Assembly (NCBI RefSeq): GCF_006386545.1
Contig: NZ_SWAR01000020.1
Coordinates: forward strand, 1 to 64,000
Direction: 5' to 3'
From: Methylibium rhizosphaerae
Lineage (GTDB): Bacteria; Pseudomonadota; Gammaproteobacteria; Burkholderiales; Burkholderiaceae_C
Length of the DNA: 64,000 nucleotides
The position numbers and the translations under genes are program-made. The notes under the pieces were generated by a model that ran no database searches, was not told where the DNA came from, and saw only the letters and a program-made list of their open reading frames with translations. Numbering within the stretch: the first letter of the stretch is position 1; the number at the start of each line of letters is the position of its first letter. Positions 18,583-31,502 of this stretch are shown here, piece by piece.

Positions 18583-19584
18583 ATGTCCCAAGCCGCCCTC
18601 CACCCCATGCTCAACATCGCCGTCAAGGCAGCGCGCGCCGCCGGGTCGATCATCAACCGGGCCGCGCTCGACGTGGAGAAGCTGCAGGTGCAGGCCAAGT
18701 CGCACAACGACTTCGTCACCGAGGTGGACCAGGCAGCCGAGCAGGCGATCATCGAGACGCTGCTGACCGCCTACCCTGGCCACGGCATCCTGGCCGAGGA
18801 AACCGGCCGCACGCATGGCGCGAAGGACAGCGACTACCTCTGGATCATCGATCCGCTGGACGGCACCACCAACTTCATCCACGGCTTCCCGGTGTATGCG
18901 GTGTCCATTGCGCTGGCCTTCCGCGGCCAGGTGCAGCAGGCGGTGGTGTACGACCCGGCGCGCAACGACCTGTTCTACGCCTCCAAGGGCCGCGGCGCCT
19001 ACCTGAACGACCGGCGCATCCGCGTGTCCAAGCGCAGCCGCATGATCGAGTCGCTCATCGGCACCGGCTTCCCGTTCCGCAAGGGCGACAACTTCAAGCG
19101 CTACCTGAAGATGTTCGAGGACGTGATGCAGGTGTGCGCCGGCCTGCGCCGCCCGGGCGCTGCTGCGCTCGACCTGTGCTACGTGGCGGCCGGCTACTAC
19201 GACGGCTTCTTCGAGACCGGCCTCAACCCCTGGGACGTGGCCGCGGGCTCGCTGATGATTACCGAGGCCGGCGGCCTGGTGGGCAACTTCACCGGCGAGG
19301 CGGACTTCCTGTTCCAGCGCGAGGTGGTGGCCGGCAACCCCAAGATCTACGCTCAGCTGGTGCAGATCCTCGGCCCCTACACCCGCGTCATCAAGGACGA
19401 CGACACGACCAGCAAGGCCGCCGCCGCTGCGGCCACTGAAGGCTCGCCCGAGGAAGCGCTGGCCCAGGCCCTGAAGGCCGGCGAGCAGAAGGCCGAGGAC
19501 AAGCCGGCGCCCGCGAAGAAGGGGCCGGTGCGCATCCGCAAGGCCGACATCGAGGCCGGCAAGGACAAGGACGCTCCGTTCTGA
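18583..19584 (+). CDS. suhB: inositol monophosphatase family protein (SuhB-like)
   Basis: Mg-dependent phosphatase fold. Motifs are AEETGRTHG, the metal site [14 protein letters not shown], and [19 protein letters not shown]. In E. coli, SuhB is both an inositol monophosphatase and an rRNA antitermination factor. This product has 333 residues against 267 in E. coli; the extra C-terminal part (from about residue 270) is rich in Ala, Lys and Glu and looks disordered, ending [14 protein letters not shown]. It lies 19 bases before mutS. Confidence 0.92.
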   Translation: MSQAALHPMLNIAVKAARAAGSIINRAALDVEKLQVQAKSHNDFVTEVDQAAEQAIIETLLTAYPGHGILAEETGRTHGAKDSDYLWIIDPLDGTTNFIHGFPVYAVSIALAFRGQVQQAVVYDPARNDLFYASKGRGAYLNDRRIRVSKRSRMIESLIGTGFPFRKGDNFKRYLKMFEDVMQVCAGLRRPGAAALDLCYVAAGYYDGFFETGLNPWDVAAGSLMITEAGGLVGNFTGEADFLFQREVVAGNPKIYAQLVQILGPYTRVIKDDDTTSKAAAAAATEGSPEEALAQALKAGEQKAEDKPAPAKKGPVRIRKADIEAGKDKDAPF

Positions 19585-19603
19585 ACGCCGAGGGGCCCGC
19601 CAG

Positions 19604-22207
19604 ATGCTGAAGCAGACCGCGGTGGACTTCGCCGGCCACACGCCGATGATGGCGCAGTACCTGCGCATCAAGGCCGACTTCCCCGAGACGCTCGTGTTCT
19701 ATCGCATGGGCGACTTCTACGAAGTCTTCTTCGAAGACGCGCGCAAGGCCAACCGCCTGCTGGACATCACGCTCACCCAGCGCGGCCAGTCCAACGGCGA
19801 GCCGGTGGTGATGGCCGGCGTGCCGGTGCATGCCCTGGAGGCCTACCTCGCCAAGCTGGTGAAGCTGGGCGAGGCGGTGGCCATTGCCGAGCAGGTGGGC
19901 GACGTGGCCACGGCCAAGGGGCCGGTGGAGCGCAAGGTGGTGCGGGTGGTGACGCCCGGCACCGTGACCGACACCGAGCTGCTGAACGAACGCGCCGACA
20001 CGCTGTTGCTGGCGCTGGCATCGCATGGCCCCCAGCAGCGCTCGAGCTACGGCCTGGCGTGGCTGGCGCTGTCCAGCGGACAGCTCGGCCTCACCGAATG
20101 CGGCGAGCGCGAGCTCGCCACCTGGCTGGCACGCCTGTCGCCGGCCGAGGTGCTGTTCACCGGCGACGAAGCACCCGCCGCGCTCCGGCTCACCCGTGCC
20201 ACCCTCACCCGCCGGCCGGCCTGGCAGTTCGACAAGGCGCTGGGGCAGCGCAAGCTGTGCGAGCAGCTGCGCGTGCAGAGCCTGGCGGGCTTCAACGCCC
20301 AGGACCTGCCGCTCGCGCATGCCGCGGCCTCGGCGCTGCTGGCCTTTGCCGAGCACACGCAAGGGCAGGCGCTGGCCCATGTGCACACCCTGGCGGTCGA
20401 GCGCGCCAGCGATCTGCTGGAGCTGCCGCCGGCCACGCACCGCAACCTCGAACTCACCCAGACGCTGCGCGGCGAAGAGGCGCCCACACTGCTGTCGCTG
20501 CTGGACACCTGCCGCACCGGCATGGGCAGCCGTCTGCTGCGGCACTGGCTCACACGGCCGCTGCGCGAGCGCAGCACCGCGATGGCCCGGCATGCCGCCA
20601 TCGGCACGCTGATGGAACGCGGCTTCGAGCCGCTGCGCGAGGTGCTGCGCCATGTGAGCGACGTGGAGCGCATCACCGCGCGCATCGCGCTGCGCCAGGT
20701 GCGCCCGCGCGAGCTGGCCGGCCTGCGCGAAACGCTCAAGTCGCTGCCCGCGCTGCGCGCCACCGTGCCCGCCGACGCCAACGGCCTGCTGTCTGCGCTG
20801 TCGGGCGACCTCGTGCCGGATGCCGGCATCGGCTCGCTGCTGGCGGCCATTGCCGAAGAACCCGCGGTGCTGCTGCGCGACGGCGGCGTCATTGCGCCGG
20901 GCTTCGACGCCGCGCTCGACGAGCTGCGCGCCATCAGCCAGAACTGCGACGCCTTCCTGCTCGACCTCGAGACGCGCGAGCGCACCCGCACCGGCATCGG
21001 CAACCTGCGGGTGCAGTTCAACAAGGTGCACGGCTTCTACATCGAGGTGACGCAGGGACAGCTCGACAAGGTGCCGATGGACTACCAGCGCCGGCAGACG
21101 CTGAAGAACGCCGAGCGCTTCATCACGCCGGAACTCAAGGCCTTCGAGGACAAGGCGCTGTCGGCGCAGGAGCGTTCGCTCTCGCGCGAGAAGCTGCTGT
21201 ACGAGCAACTGCTCGACGGCCTGCAGCCCCACCTGCATGCGCTGGGCGCGCTGGCGCGTGCGCTCGCCTCGCTGGATGCCCTGGCTGCGCTGGCCGAACG
21301 CGCCGCCACGCTCAACTGGCGCCAGCCCGAGTTCGTGCCCCACCCGTGCCTCGACATCGAGCAGGGCCGCCATCCGGTGGTCGAGGCACGCCTGGCAGAG
21401 ACCGGCAGCGGGCCCTTCATGCCCAACGACTGCCGGCTCGACGCGGCGCGCCGCATGCTGGTGATCACCGGCCCCAACATGGGCGGCAAGTCGACCTTCA
21501 TGCGGCAGGTGGCGCTGATCGTGCTGCTGGCGGCCATGGGCTCCTACGTGCCGGCGGCGGCCTGCCGGCTGGGGCCCATCGACGCGATCCACACCCGCAT
21601 CGGCGCGGCCGACGACCTGGCCAATGCGCAGTCGACCTTCATGCTCGAGATGACCGAGGCGGCCGCCATCATCCACGGCGCCACCGAGCAGAGCCTGGTG
21701 CTGATGGACGAGATCGGCCGGGGCACCTCCACCTTCGACGGCCTTGCGCTTGCCGGCGCCATTGCCAGCCACCTGCACGACCGCAACCGCTCGTTCACCC
21801 TGTTCGCCACCCATTACTTCGAGCTGACCGAGTTCCCGGCCCGGCACGAGCGCGCCGTCAACGTGCACGTGTCGGCCGCCGAGTCGGGCGACGACATCGT
21901 GTTCCTGCACGAGATCCAGCCCGGCCCCGCCAGCCGCAGCTACGGCGTGCAGGTGGCGCGCCTGGCCGGCATGCCGGCCCTGCTGGTGCGGCAGGCACGT
22001 GCCACCCTCGAGGCGCTGGAGGCGCAGCAGCGCGCGGCCGACGCGCAGATCGACCTGTTTGCCGCCCCGCCGCCGCTGCCCGAGGCTGCCGAGCCATCGG
22101 CGGTGGAGGCCGCGCTGGCCGGCATCGAGCCTGATACCCTGTCACCCCGTGAAGCGCTGGAGGCGCTGTATCGCCTCAAGTCGCTTCACCAAGGAGCCTC
22201 GTCATGA
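19604..22207 (+). CDS. mutS: DNA mismatch repair protein MutS
   Basis: Recognises mismatches and starts methyl-directed repair. The 867-residue product has the mismatch-reading F38-x-E40 motif (GDFYEVF), the clamp and lever domains, Walker [10 protein letters not shown] near residue 623, the [12 protein letters not shown] segment, and the helix-turn-helix C-terminus with the short DxFA-like stretch [15 protein letters not shown] is eight bases before ATG 19604. Its stop overlaps the start of the next gene (ATGA), which is an unusual partner for mutS outside this group. Confidence 0.98.
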   Translation: MLKQTAVDFAGHTPMMAQYLRIKADFPETLVFYRMGDFYEVFFEDARKANRLLDITLTQRGQSNGEPVVMAGVPVHALEAYLAKLVKLGEAVAIAEQVGDVATAKGPVERKVVRVVTPGTVTDTELLNERADTLLLALASHGPQQRSSYGLAWLALSSGQLGLTECGERELATWLARLSPAEVLFTGDEAPAALRLTRATLTRRPAWQFDKALGQRKLCEQLRVQSLAGFNAQDLPLAHAAASALLAFAEHTQGQALAHVHTLAVERASDLLELPPATHRNLELTQTLRGEEAPTLLSLLDTCRTGMGSRLLRHWLTRPLRERSTAMARHAAIGTLMERGFEPLREVLRHVSDVERITARIALRQVRPRELAGLRETLKSLPALRATVPADANGLLSALSGDLVPDAGIGSLLAAIAEEPAVLLRDGGVIAPGFDAALDELRAISQNCDAFLLDLETRERTRTGIGNLRVQFNKVHGFYIEVTQGQLDKVPMDYQRRQTLKNAERFITPELKAFEDKALSAQERSLSREKLLYEQLLDGLQPHLHALGALARALASLDALAALAERAATLNWRQPEFVPHPCLDIEQGRHPVVEARLAETGSGPFMPNDCRLDAARRMLVITGPNMGGKSTFMRQVALIVLLAAMGSYVPAAACRLGPIDAIHTRIGAADDLANAQSTFMLEMTEAAAIIHGATEQSLVLMDEIGRGTSTFDGLALAGAIASHLHDRNRSFTLFATHYFELTEFPARHERAVNVHVSAAESGDDIVFLHEIQPGPASRSYGVQVARLAGMPALLVRQARATLEALEAQQRAADAQIDLFAAPPPLPEAAEPSAVEAALAGIEPDTLSPREALEALYRLKSLHQGASS

Positions 22208-23034
22208 CCTACTGCGTGGGCATGCGCCTGAACAGCGGGCTGGTCTTCCTGTCGGACTCGCGCACCAACGCGGGCCTCGACCAGATCAGCACCTTCCGCA
22301 AGATGACCGTCTACGAAAAGCCGGGCGACCGGGTGATGGTGTTGCTGTCGGCCGGCAACCTGGCCATCACGCAGGCGGTGCGCCAGGTGCTGCAGGCCGA
22401 AAGCATCGAAGGCGACGACGGCCCGATCTCCATCTGGACGGCCAAGAGCATGTTCGATGCGGCGCGCATCGTCGGCAGCGCCATCCGCAAGGTGCACGCA
22501 CGCGATGCCGACGCGCTGAAGAAGCACGGCATCGAGTTCAACGTGAACCTCATCTTCGGCGGCCAGATCGCCGGCGAGACGATGCGGCTGTTCAACATCT
22601 ATGCCGCGGGCAACTTCGTCGAAGCCGGCATCGACGGCGTGTGCTACTTCCAGATCGGCGAGTCCAAGTACGGCAAACCGGTGATCGACCGGGTGGTCAC
22701 GCCCGAGACGCCGCTGGACGAGGCGGCCAAGTGCGCCCTGGTGTCGATGGACTCCACGCTGAAGTCCAACCTGTCGGTCGGCCTGCCGCTGGACCTGCTC
22801 GTCTACAAGGGCGACACGCTCAAGGTCGACAGCGTGGTCAACATCGACGAGGGCAACGCCTACTTCCGCATGATCCGCAGCTCCTGGGGCAAGCGGCTGC
22901 GCGAGGTGTTCGACTCGCTGCCCGACCCCACCTGGCACGGCGAGGCCAGCGAATATCCGTTGACGCAGGCCCCGGTGGCGCAGCAGGCGCAGGCGATGAA
23001 CCCCTTGTCCATCGTGCGCGCCCCTGATGCCTGA
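22204..23034 (+). CDS. Anbu-type proteasome-like peptidase
   Basis: Member of the ancestral beta-subunit (Anbu, COG3484) branch of Ntn-hydrolases related to HslV and the 20S proteasome. The start [24 protein letters not shown] is diagnostic, with Thr2 as the nucleophile after Met removal. 276 residues. Anbu genes often sit with a transglutaminase-like protein and ATP-grasp/alpha-E proteins; none is present here. Instead it is translationally coupled to mutS (4-base overlap, AAGGAG seven bases upstream) and overlaps the next hydrolase gene by eight bases. Cytosolic; substrates unknown. Confidence 0.9.
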   Translation: MTYCVGMRLNSGLVFLSDSRTNAGLDQISTFRKMTVYEKPGDRVMVLLSAGNLAITQAVRQVLQAESIEGDDGPISIWTAKSMFDAARIVGSAIRKVHARDADALKKHGIEFNVNLIFGGQIAGETMRLFNIYAAGNFVEAGIDGVCYFQIGESKYGKPVIDRVVTPETPLDEAAKCALVSMDSTLKSNLSVGLPLDLLVYKGDTLKVDSVVNIDEGNAYFRMIRSSWGKRLREVFDSLPDPTWHGEASEYPLTQAPVAQQAQAMNPLSIVRAPDA

Positions 23035-23863
23035 GCAAGACAGCAAGCCGGCGATCGTCTTTTCGCACGCCAACGGCTTCCCGGCCGGCACCTACCGCCT
23101 CATCTTCGAGGCGTGGCGTGCGGCGGGTTATGAAGTCCACGCGATCGAGAAGCTGGGCCACGACCCCGACTACCCCGTCACCAGCAACTGGCCGCACCTG
23201 CGGCGGCAGCTGGCCGACTTCGTCGAGCGCCAGTTGGGGCGCCCGGCGTTCCTGGTGGGCCATTCCCTCGGCGGCTTCCTGAGCCTCATGACGGCGATCC
23301 GCTTTCCGCAGCTGGCGCGCGGCGTGGTGCTGCTGGACTCGCCGGTGATCTACGGCTGGAAGGCGCGCGCCCTCCAGTTCGCCAAGGCCACCGGCTGGAA
23401 CGAGCGGGTGTCGCCCGGCCGCGTGTCGCGCAAGCGGCGCAACCGCTGGTCCGACCCCGACGAGGTGTTGAAGCACTTCATCGAGAAGCCGGCCTTCGCC
23501 CGCTGGCACCCTGACGTGCTGGCCGACTATGTGAAGGCCGGCACCGAAGCCGACGAACACGGCCGGCGGCTCGCCTTCGACCGGCAGGTGGAGACCGACA
23601 TCTACAACACCCTGCCGCACCACATGGGGCGGCTGGCGCGACGCTACCCGCCTTCATGCCCGGTGGCCTTCGTGGGCGGCACGATCTCCAACGAAGTGCG
23701 GCAGGTGGGCATGGCAGCGACGCAGCGCGTCACCCAGGGCCGCCTGTCGTGGATCGAGGGCGGGCACCTGTTCCCGTTCGAGAAGCCGGCCGAGGCCTCC
23801 GCCGAGGTGCTGCGGTGGCTGGGCGAGTTCCAGCAAGGTTCCGAAACAAGGGCCGGCGCCTGA
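23027..23863 (+). CDS. alpha/beta-fold hydrolase
   Basis: 278-residue serine hydrolase of the alpha/beta superfamily. IVFSHANGFPAGTYR is the oxyanion region, VGHSLGGFLSLM holds the nucleophile, and the His in EGGHLFPFEKP is the likely third triad member. No signal peptide, so cytosolic. It overlaps the Anbu gene by eight bases, so the three genes mutS, Anbu and this one are likely one transcript. The reaction cannot be predicted. Confidence 0.85.
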   Translation: MPEQDSKPAIVFSHANGFPAGTYRLIFEAWRAAGYEVHAIEKLGHDPDYPVTSNWPHLRRQLADFVERQLGRPAFLVGHSLGGFLSLMTAIRFPQLARGVVLLDSPVIYGWKARALQFAKATGWNERVSPGRVSRKRRNRWSDPDEVLKHFIEKPAFARWHPDVLADYVKAGTEADEHGRRLAFDRQVETDIYNTLPHHMGRLARRYPPSCPVAFVGGTISNEVRQVGMAATQRVTQGRLSWIEGGHLFPFEKPAEASAEVLRWLGEFQQGSETRAGA

Positions 23864-25600
<1,737 letters not shown>

Positions 25601-25609
25601 GGACACCCT

Positions 25610-28118
<2,509 letters not shown>

Positions 28119-28139
28119 TCGAAAAGGCCGCCGGACCGC

Positions 28140-28415
28140 ATGCGCCTCGTCACGCTGGCTCTCGTGGCCTTGCTGGCCTTCGTCCATGTCGAGCTCTGGT
28201 TCGGCAAGGGCGGCGTGCCGCGCGTGATGGTGCTGCAGTCCGAGCTGGCGGCCCAGCAGGACAAGAACGAACTGGCGCGCCAGCGCAACGAGCAGCTGGC
28301 CGCCGAGGTGCGCGACCTGAAAGAAGGCCTCGAGATGGTCGAGGAGAAGGCGCGCTTCGAGCTGGGCATGGTCAGGCCCGACGAGATCTACGTGCAGATC
28401 GCGCCCCGGCGCTGA
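28140..28415 (+). CDS. ftsB: cell division protein FtsB
   Basis: Small bitopic divisome protein that forms the FtsQLB complex. The 91-residue product has one N-terminal membrane helix (LVTLALVALLAFVHVELWF), then a coiled coil (QSELAAQQDKNELARQRNEQLAAEVRDL, seen as heptads), then the conserved ending EKARFELGMVRPDEIYVQ. The eno-ftsB order is conserved in proteobacteria. 21 bases separate the two genes, so cotranscription is likely. Confidence 0.95.
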   Translation: MRLVTLALVALLAFVHVELWFGKGGVPRVMVLQSELAAQQDKNELARQRNEQLAAEVRDLKEGLEMVEEKARFELGMVRPDEIYVQIAPRR

Positions 28416-28455
28416 CGAGCGCCGTCCTCCAGTACCTCACGGCGAGCGTGCCGTC

Positions 28456-29082
28456 ATGGACACCTTCGTCGCCCTCCTGAATTCCGCTGCCTTCACCTTC
28501 GGCCCGCTCACCGCCAGCTGGGCCGAACTCGCCGGCGCCCTGCTGGGCGTGTGGATGGTGGTGTGCAACTGGCGCGTGAACCCGCTGGCCTGGCCGCTGG
28601 CCATTGCGAGTTCGGCGCTCTACTGGCTGGTGTTCTGGCAGGCCAGGCTGTACGGCGACGCCTGGCTGCAGGTCTTCTTTGCCGTGGTGGCGCTGTGGGG
28701 TTGGTGGCAATGGCTGCGCGGAAGGCAGGCCGACGGCCAGACCTTGCAGGTGCGCTGGCTCGGCCAGCGGCACCGCGCCCTCATGCTGCTGGGCATGGCC
28801 GCGCTGTGGCCGGCGATGGGCTGGTTCCTCGACCGCTACACCGACACCGACGTGCCCTACTGGGACGCCTTTCCCACCGCTGGCAGCCTGCTCGGCCAGT
28901 TCCTGCTTGGCCGCAAGTACGTCGAGAACTGGCCGGCCTGGGTGGCGGTCAACCTGGTGGGCGTCGGGCTCTTCGCCTACAAGGGTCTGTGGCTCACCGT
29001 GGGCCTGTACACGCTGTTTGCCGCGATGGCCGTGGTGGGCTGGCGCGCATGGTCCCGCCTGGCCGCCGCGAAGGACGCATGA
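28456..29082 (+). CDS. pnuC: nicotinamide riboside transporter PnuC
   Basis: Inner-membrane facilitator for nicotinamide riboside. The 208-residue product has about seven hydrophobic helices and the family pattern of Trp-rich segments: VCNWRVNPLAWPLAIASSALYW, FFAVVALWGWWQWLRG, and FLLGRKYVENWPAWVAVNLVGV. The binding motif WxxW and NxxN-like residues are visible around WGWWQW and ENWPAW. It overlaps the next gene by four bases (ATGA), linking transport to phosphorylation of the same substrate. Confidence 0.93.
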   Translation: MDTFVALLNSAAFTFGPLTASWAELAGALLGVWMVVCNWRVNPLAWPLAIASSALYWLVFWQARLYGDAWLQVFFAVVALWGWWQWLRGRQADGQTLQVRWLGQRHRALMLLGMAALWPAMGWFLDRYTDTDVPYWDAFPTAGSLLGQFLLGRKYVENWPAWVAVNLVGVGLFAYKGLWLTVGLYTLFAAMAVVGWRAWSRLAAAKDA

Positions 29083-29744
29083 AGACCGGCAAGGTCATCG
29101 CCATCCTCGGAGCCGAAAGCACCGGCAAGACGACGCTGGCCCACACGCTCACGCTGGAGTTGCGCGCGCTCGGCCACGACGCCGCGGTGGTGACCGAATA
29201 CCTGCGGGAGTTCTGCGACCGCGCCGGCCGCACGCCGCGCGTGGAGGAACAGGCAGACATCGCCGCCGAGCAGACACGGCGCATCCAGGCGGCCGCGCGC
29301 CGGCACGACATCGTGGTGGCCGACACCAGCGCGGTGATGATCGCGGTCTACAGCGACCTCATCTTCGACGACCGGTCGTTGTACGCCGAGGCCCTGGCCG
29401 TGCACCGCGACCAGTGCGATGCGACCCTGCTCACCGCACTCGACCTGCCGTGGCAGGCCGACGGTTTCATACGCGACGGCGCGCATGTGCGCGAGCCGGT
29501 CGATGCACTGGTGCGCCAGGCGCTCGACTCGGCCGCGCTGCCCTACGGCGTGGTCTGCGGGCAGGCCGATGCCAGGACCAAGGCGGCGCTGTCGGCGCTG
29601 CAACGACTCGGGCTGGCAGCGGCACCGACAGCCGCAGAAGCGGCCGGCGAACCGGAGCCCGCCGGGCGCCGCTGGCGGGCACGCTGCGCCGAGTGCCTCG
29701 TGGCCGAGTGCGAACACCTGGCCCGCAACGCAACGCGTCCCTAG
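29079..29744 (+). CDS. NadR-like nicotinamide riboside kinase (AAA_28)
   Basis: 221-residue P-loop kinase matching the C-terminal ribosylnicotinamide kinase domain of NadR: Walker A GAESTGKTTLAH, then VVTEYLREFCDRAGRTPR and VADTSAVMIAVYSDLIF. It lacks the NadR helix-turn-helix and adenylyltransferase parts, so it should only phosphorylate. Coupled to pnuC, it would trap imported nicotinamide riboside as NMN. The C-terminus from about residue 190 is Ala/Pro-rich and has a CAECLVAECEH cysteine group that might bind metal (unclear). Confidence 0.88.
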   Translation: MKTGKVIAILGAESTGKTTLAHTLTLELRALGHDAAVVTEYLREFCDRAGRTPRVEEQADIAAEQTRRIQAAARRHDIVVADTSAVMIAVYSDLIFDDRSLYAEALAVHRDQCDATLLTALDLPWQADGFIRDGAHVREPVDALVRQALDSAALPYGVVCGQADARTKAALSALQRLGLAAAPTAAEAAGEPEPAGRRWRARCAECLVAECEHLARNATRP

Positions 29745-29812
29745 AACGCGGAAGGCCCCTAGGCCGAGGGGCCCACCTAGGGGGGCACAAGCATCGAGTC
29801 TCGCCTAGCTTG
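29739..29812. promoter_or_regulatory. CTAG-rich palindromic control region before the 531-residue protein
   Basis: CCCCTAGG at 29756-29763 is inverted as CCTAGGGG twelve bases later, and GGCCCCT/AGGGGCC makes an overlapping hairpin. Four CTAG tetramers occur within about 65 bases, although CTAG is normally scarce in proteobacterial DNA. Beyond these, CTTGAGT and ACTCAAG are inverted across the leader. It probably holds an operator and/or the terminator of the pnuC pair. Confidence 0.45.
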
Positions 29813-29864
29813 AGTAGCAGCGGCTCCCGTCACGCGGGCCGCACACCCACTCAAGGAGCCCACG

Positions 29865-31460
29865 ATGCCCGACATTTCCCGCATGCCCAACCTCGAGGCG
29901 AGAGCCTTTGCCGGCAACCGCTTCGCCGAGGCGCTGCTGACCTATCCGTGCCCGCAACGCATCCTCATGGTGACCGACGGCAGCCTCGACTTCGGCACCG
30001 GTTTCTTCGGCCTGTCGGAGTTCGTCTCCATCGTGGCGGCGGCCGGCCACACCATCGCCACCGCGCACCGCAGCGGCGCCGGTCCCACCACCATCGCAGG
30101 CGCGTTCACCTTCGATGCCTCGGTCAACACCGCGCAGTACGACCAGCTGTGGCTGTTCGGCTTCAGCTCCGCCGCGCTGCAGCCCGCCGAGCAGGCCCGG
30201 GTCGCCCAGTTCATGAAGGACGGCGGCGGCGTCTTCGCCACCGGCGACCACGGCAGCCTGGGCAGCGGCATGGGCAGCTTCATCCCGCGGGTGCGCGCGA
30301 TGCGCAACTGGGCCGGCATCCCGATGAGCTCGCCGCAGCGGCTCGACACCGTGATCGACCCGGGCAGCGACAACGTCAAGCAGTTCAACGACCAGGCCAA
30401 TGCCATCGCGCAGCGGATCTATCCGGTGTTCTTCTCGAACGGCGGGCCCGACTCGGCCGCTTCGAGCTGGAACGTGCACCCGGTGCTGCGCCACCCGTCG
30501 GGCGCGGTGGACTGGATGCCCGACCACGCGCACGAGAGCGAGTGCCTGGCACCGGCGACCGGCCCCGGCACGTTCGCCGGCGTCGAGGAATGGCCCGAGC
30601 CCGTCGGCGGCGGGCCGCGCATCGCGGCTCAGGTGGTGTCGGTGTCGATCTCGGGCGGTCGCTTCATCGAAAGCGGCGCGCCCACGCCCACCGGCACCAA
30701 GCCGCCGGTCCTGCCGCGGTCCTTCGGCGGCATCTCGGCCTATGACGGCGACGCCGCACGCGTGGGCCGCATCGTCTGCGACGCGACCTGGCACCACTTC
30801 GTCAACATCAACCTCAACGGCTCGGGTGCCGGCAGCGACAGCCTGGGCCAACCGTTCGAGGGCCTGTATTCGGGCGGCTCGCCGACACCCGAGTACCAGA
30901 AGATCCAGCGCTACTACCTCAACACGGTGCGCTGGCTGGCGCCGCGCGGCCGCCGCCGCTGCTGGCCCTTCATCAAGCTGGCGCTGGCACGTTTCGATCC
31001 GGAGATGCTGGAGTTCGAGCTGCCCCACCCGCACCCGTGCCCCTGGGACCCGCTGGTCGAGCTCGGCCTGGTGGCCGAACAGGCGCTCACGCGGCAATGG
31101 GGTCCGGGCAGCGTGCCCGAACTGGTGGCCGAACTCGCCGACACCGCCGAGCTGCCGGCTTCATGGCAGGCGCTGCTGACGCCCTTGCAGGGCGGCCGCA
31201 AGGAAACCACGGCACCCTCGATGCTGCCCCTGGCGCACCTGCGGCACGCGATGCTGGGCGCGGTGGTCAACCAGATCGCCGAGACGCTGCCGGCGGACGC
31301 CGAAAAGCTGGCCGGGATGATGAAGGACCACGAGCGGCTGGCGACCGAAACCGTGCGCAAGGGGCTGCACGAGGCACTGCCCACCATCGCGGCGCACATG
31401 GAGCGCGAACTCAAGCGGCTCGAGGTGCTGCAGCGCGCGATCGCCGAGTTCAAGGTGTGA
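29865..31460 (+). CDS. uncharacterised 531-residue protein with a glutamine-amidotransferase-like N-terminal half
   Basis: I do not recognise a named family. The first 330 residues read like a Rossmann/ThuA-like fold: ILMVTDGSLDFGTGFFGLSEF, YDQLWLFGFSS, and DGGGVFATGDHGSLGSGMG followed by IPRVRAMRNWAGIPM. Later VCDATWHHFVNINLNG resembles a ThuA-type closing segment. The last 200 residues are helical and charged, ending in a likely coiled coil (MERELKRLEVLQRAIAEFKV). No signal peptide or membrane helix is seen. AAGGAG lies eight bases before the ATG. It is a single gene with its own promoter region and a convergent neighbour. Confidence 0.85.
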   Translation: MPDISRMPNLEARAFAGNRFAEALLTYPCPQRILMVTDGSLDFGTGFFGLSEFVSIVAAAGHTIATAHRSGAGPTTIAGAFTFDASVNTAQYDQLWLFGFSSAALQPAEQARVAQFMKDGGGVFATGDHGSLGSGMGSFIPRVRAMRNWAGIPMSSPQRLDTVIDPGSDNVKQFNDQANAIAQRIYPVFFSNGGPDSAASSWNVHPVLRHPSGAVDWMPDHAHESECLAPATGPGTFAGVEEWPEPVGGGPRIAAQVVSVSISGGRFIESGAPTPTGTKPPVLPRSFGGISAYDGDAARVGRIVCDATWHHFVNINLNGSGAGSDSLGQPFEGLYSGGSPTPEYQKIQRYYLNTVRWLAPRGRRRCWPFIKLALARFDPEMLEFELPHPHPCPWDPLVELGLVAEQALTRQWGPGSVPELVAELADTAELPASWQALLTPLQGGRKETTAPSMLPLAHLRHAMLGAVVNQIAETLPADAEKLAGMMKDHERLATETVRKGLHEALPTIAAHMERELKRLEVLQRAIAEFKV

Positions 31461-31502
31461 AGCGACCGCACCCCGCCTCGTACGCGATGCGGGGTGCGCC
31501 GA

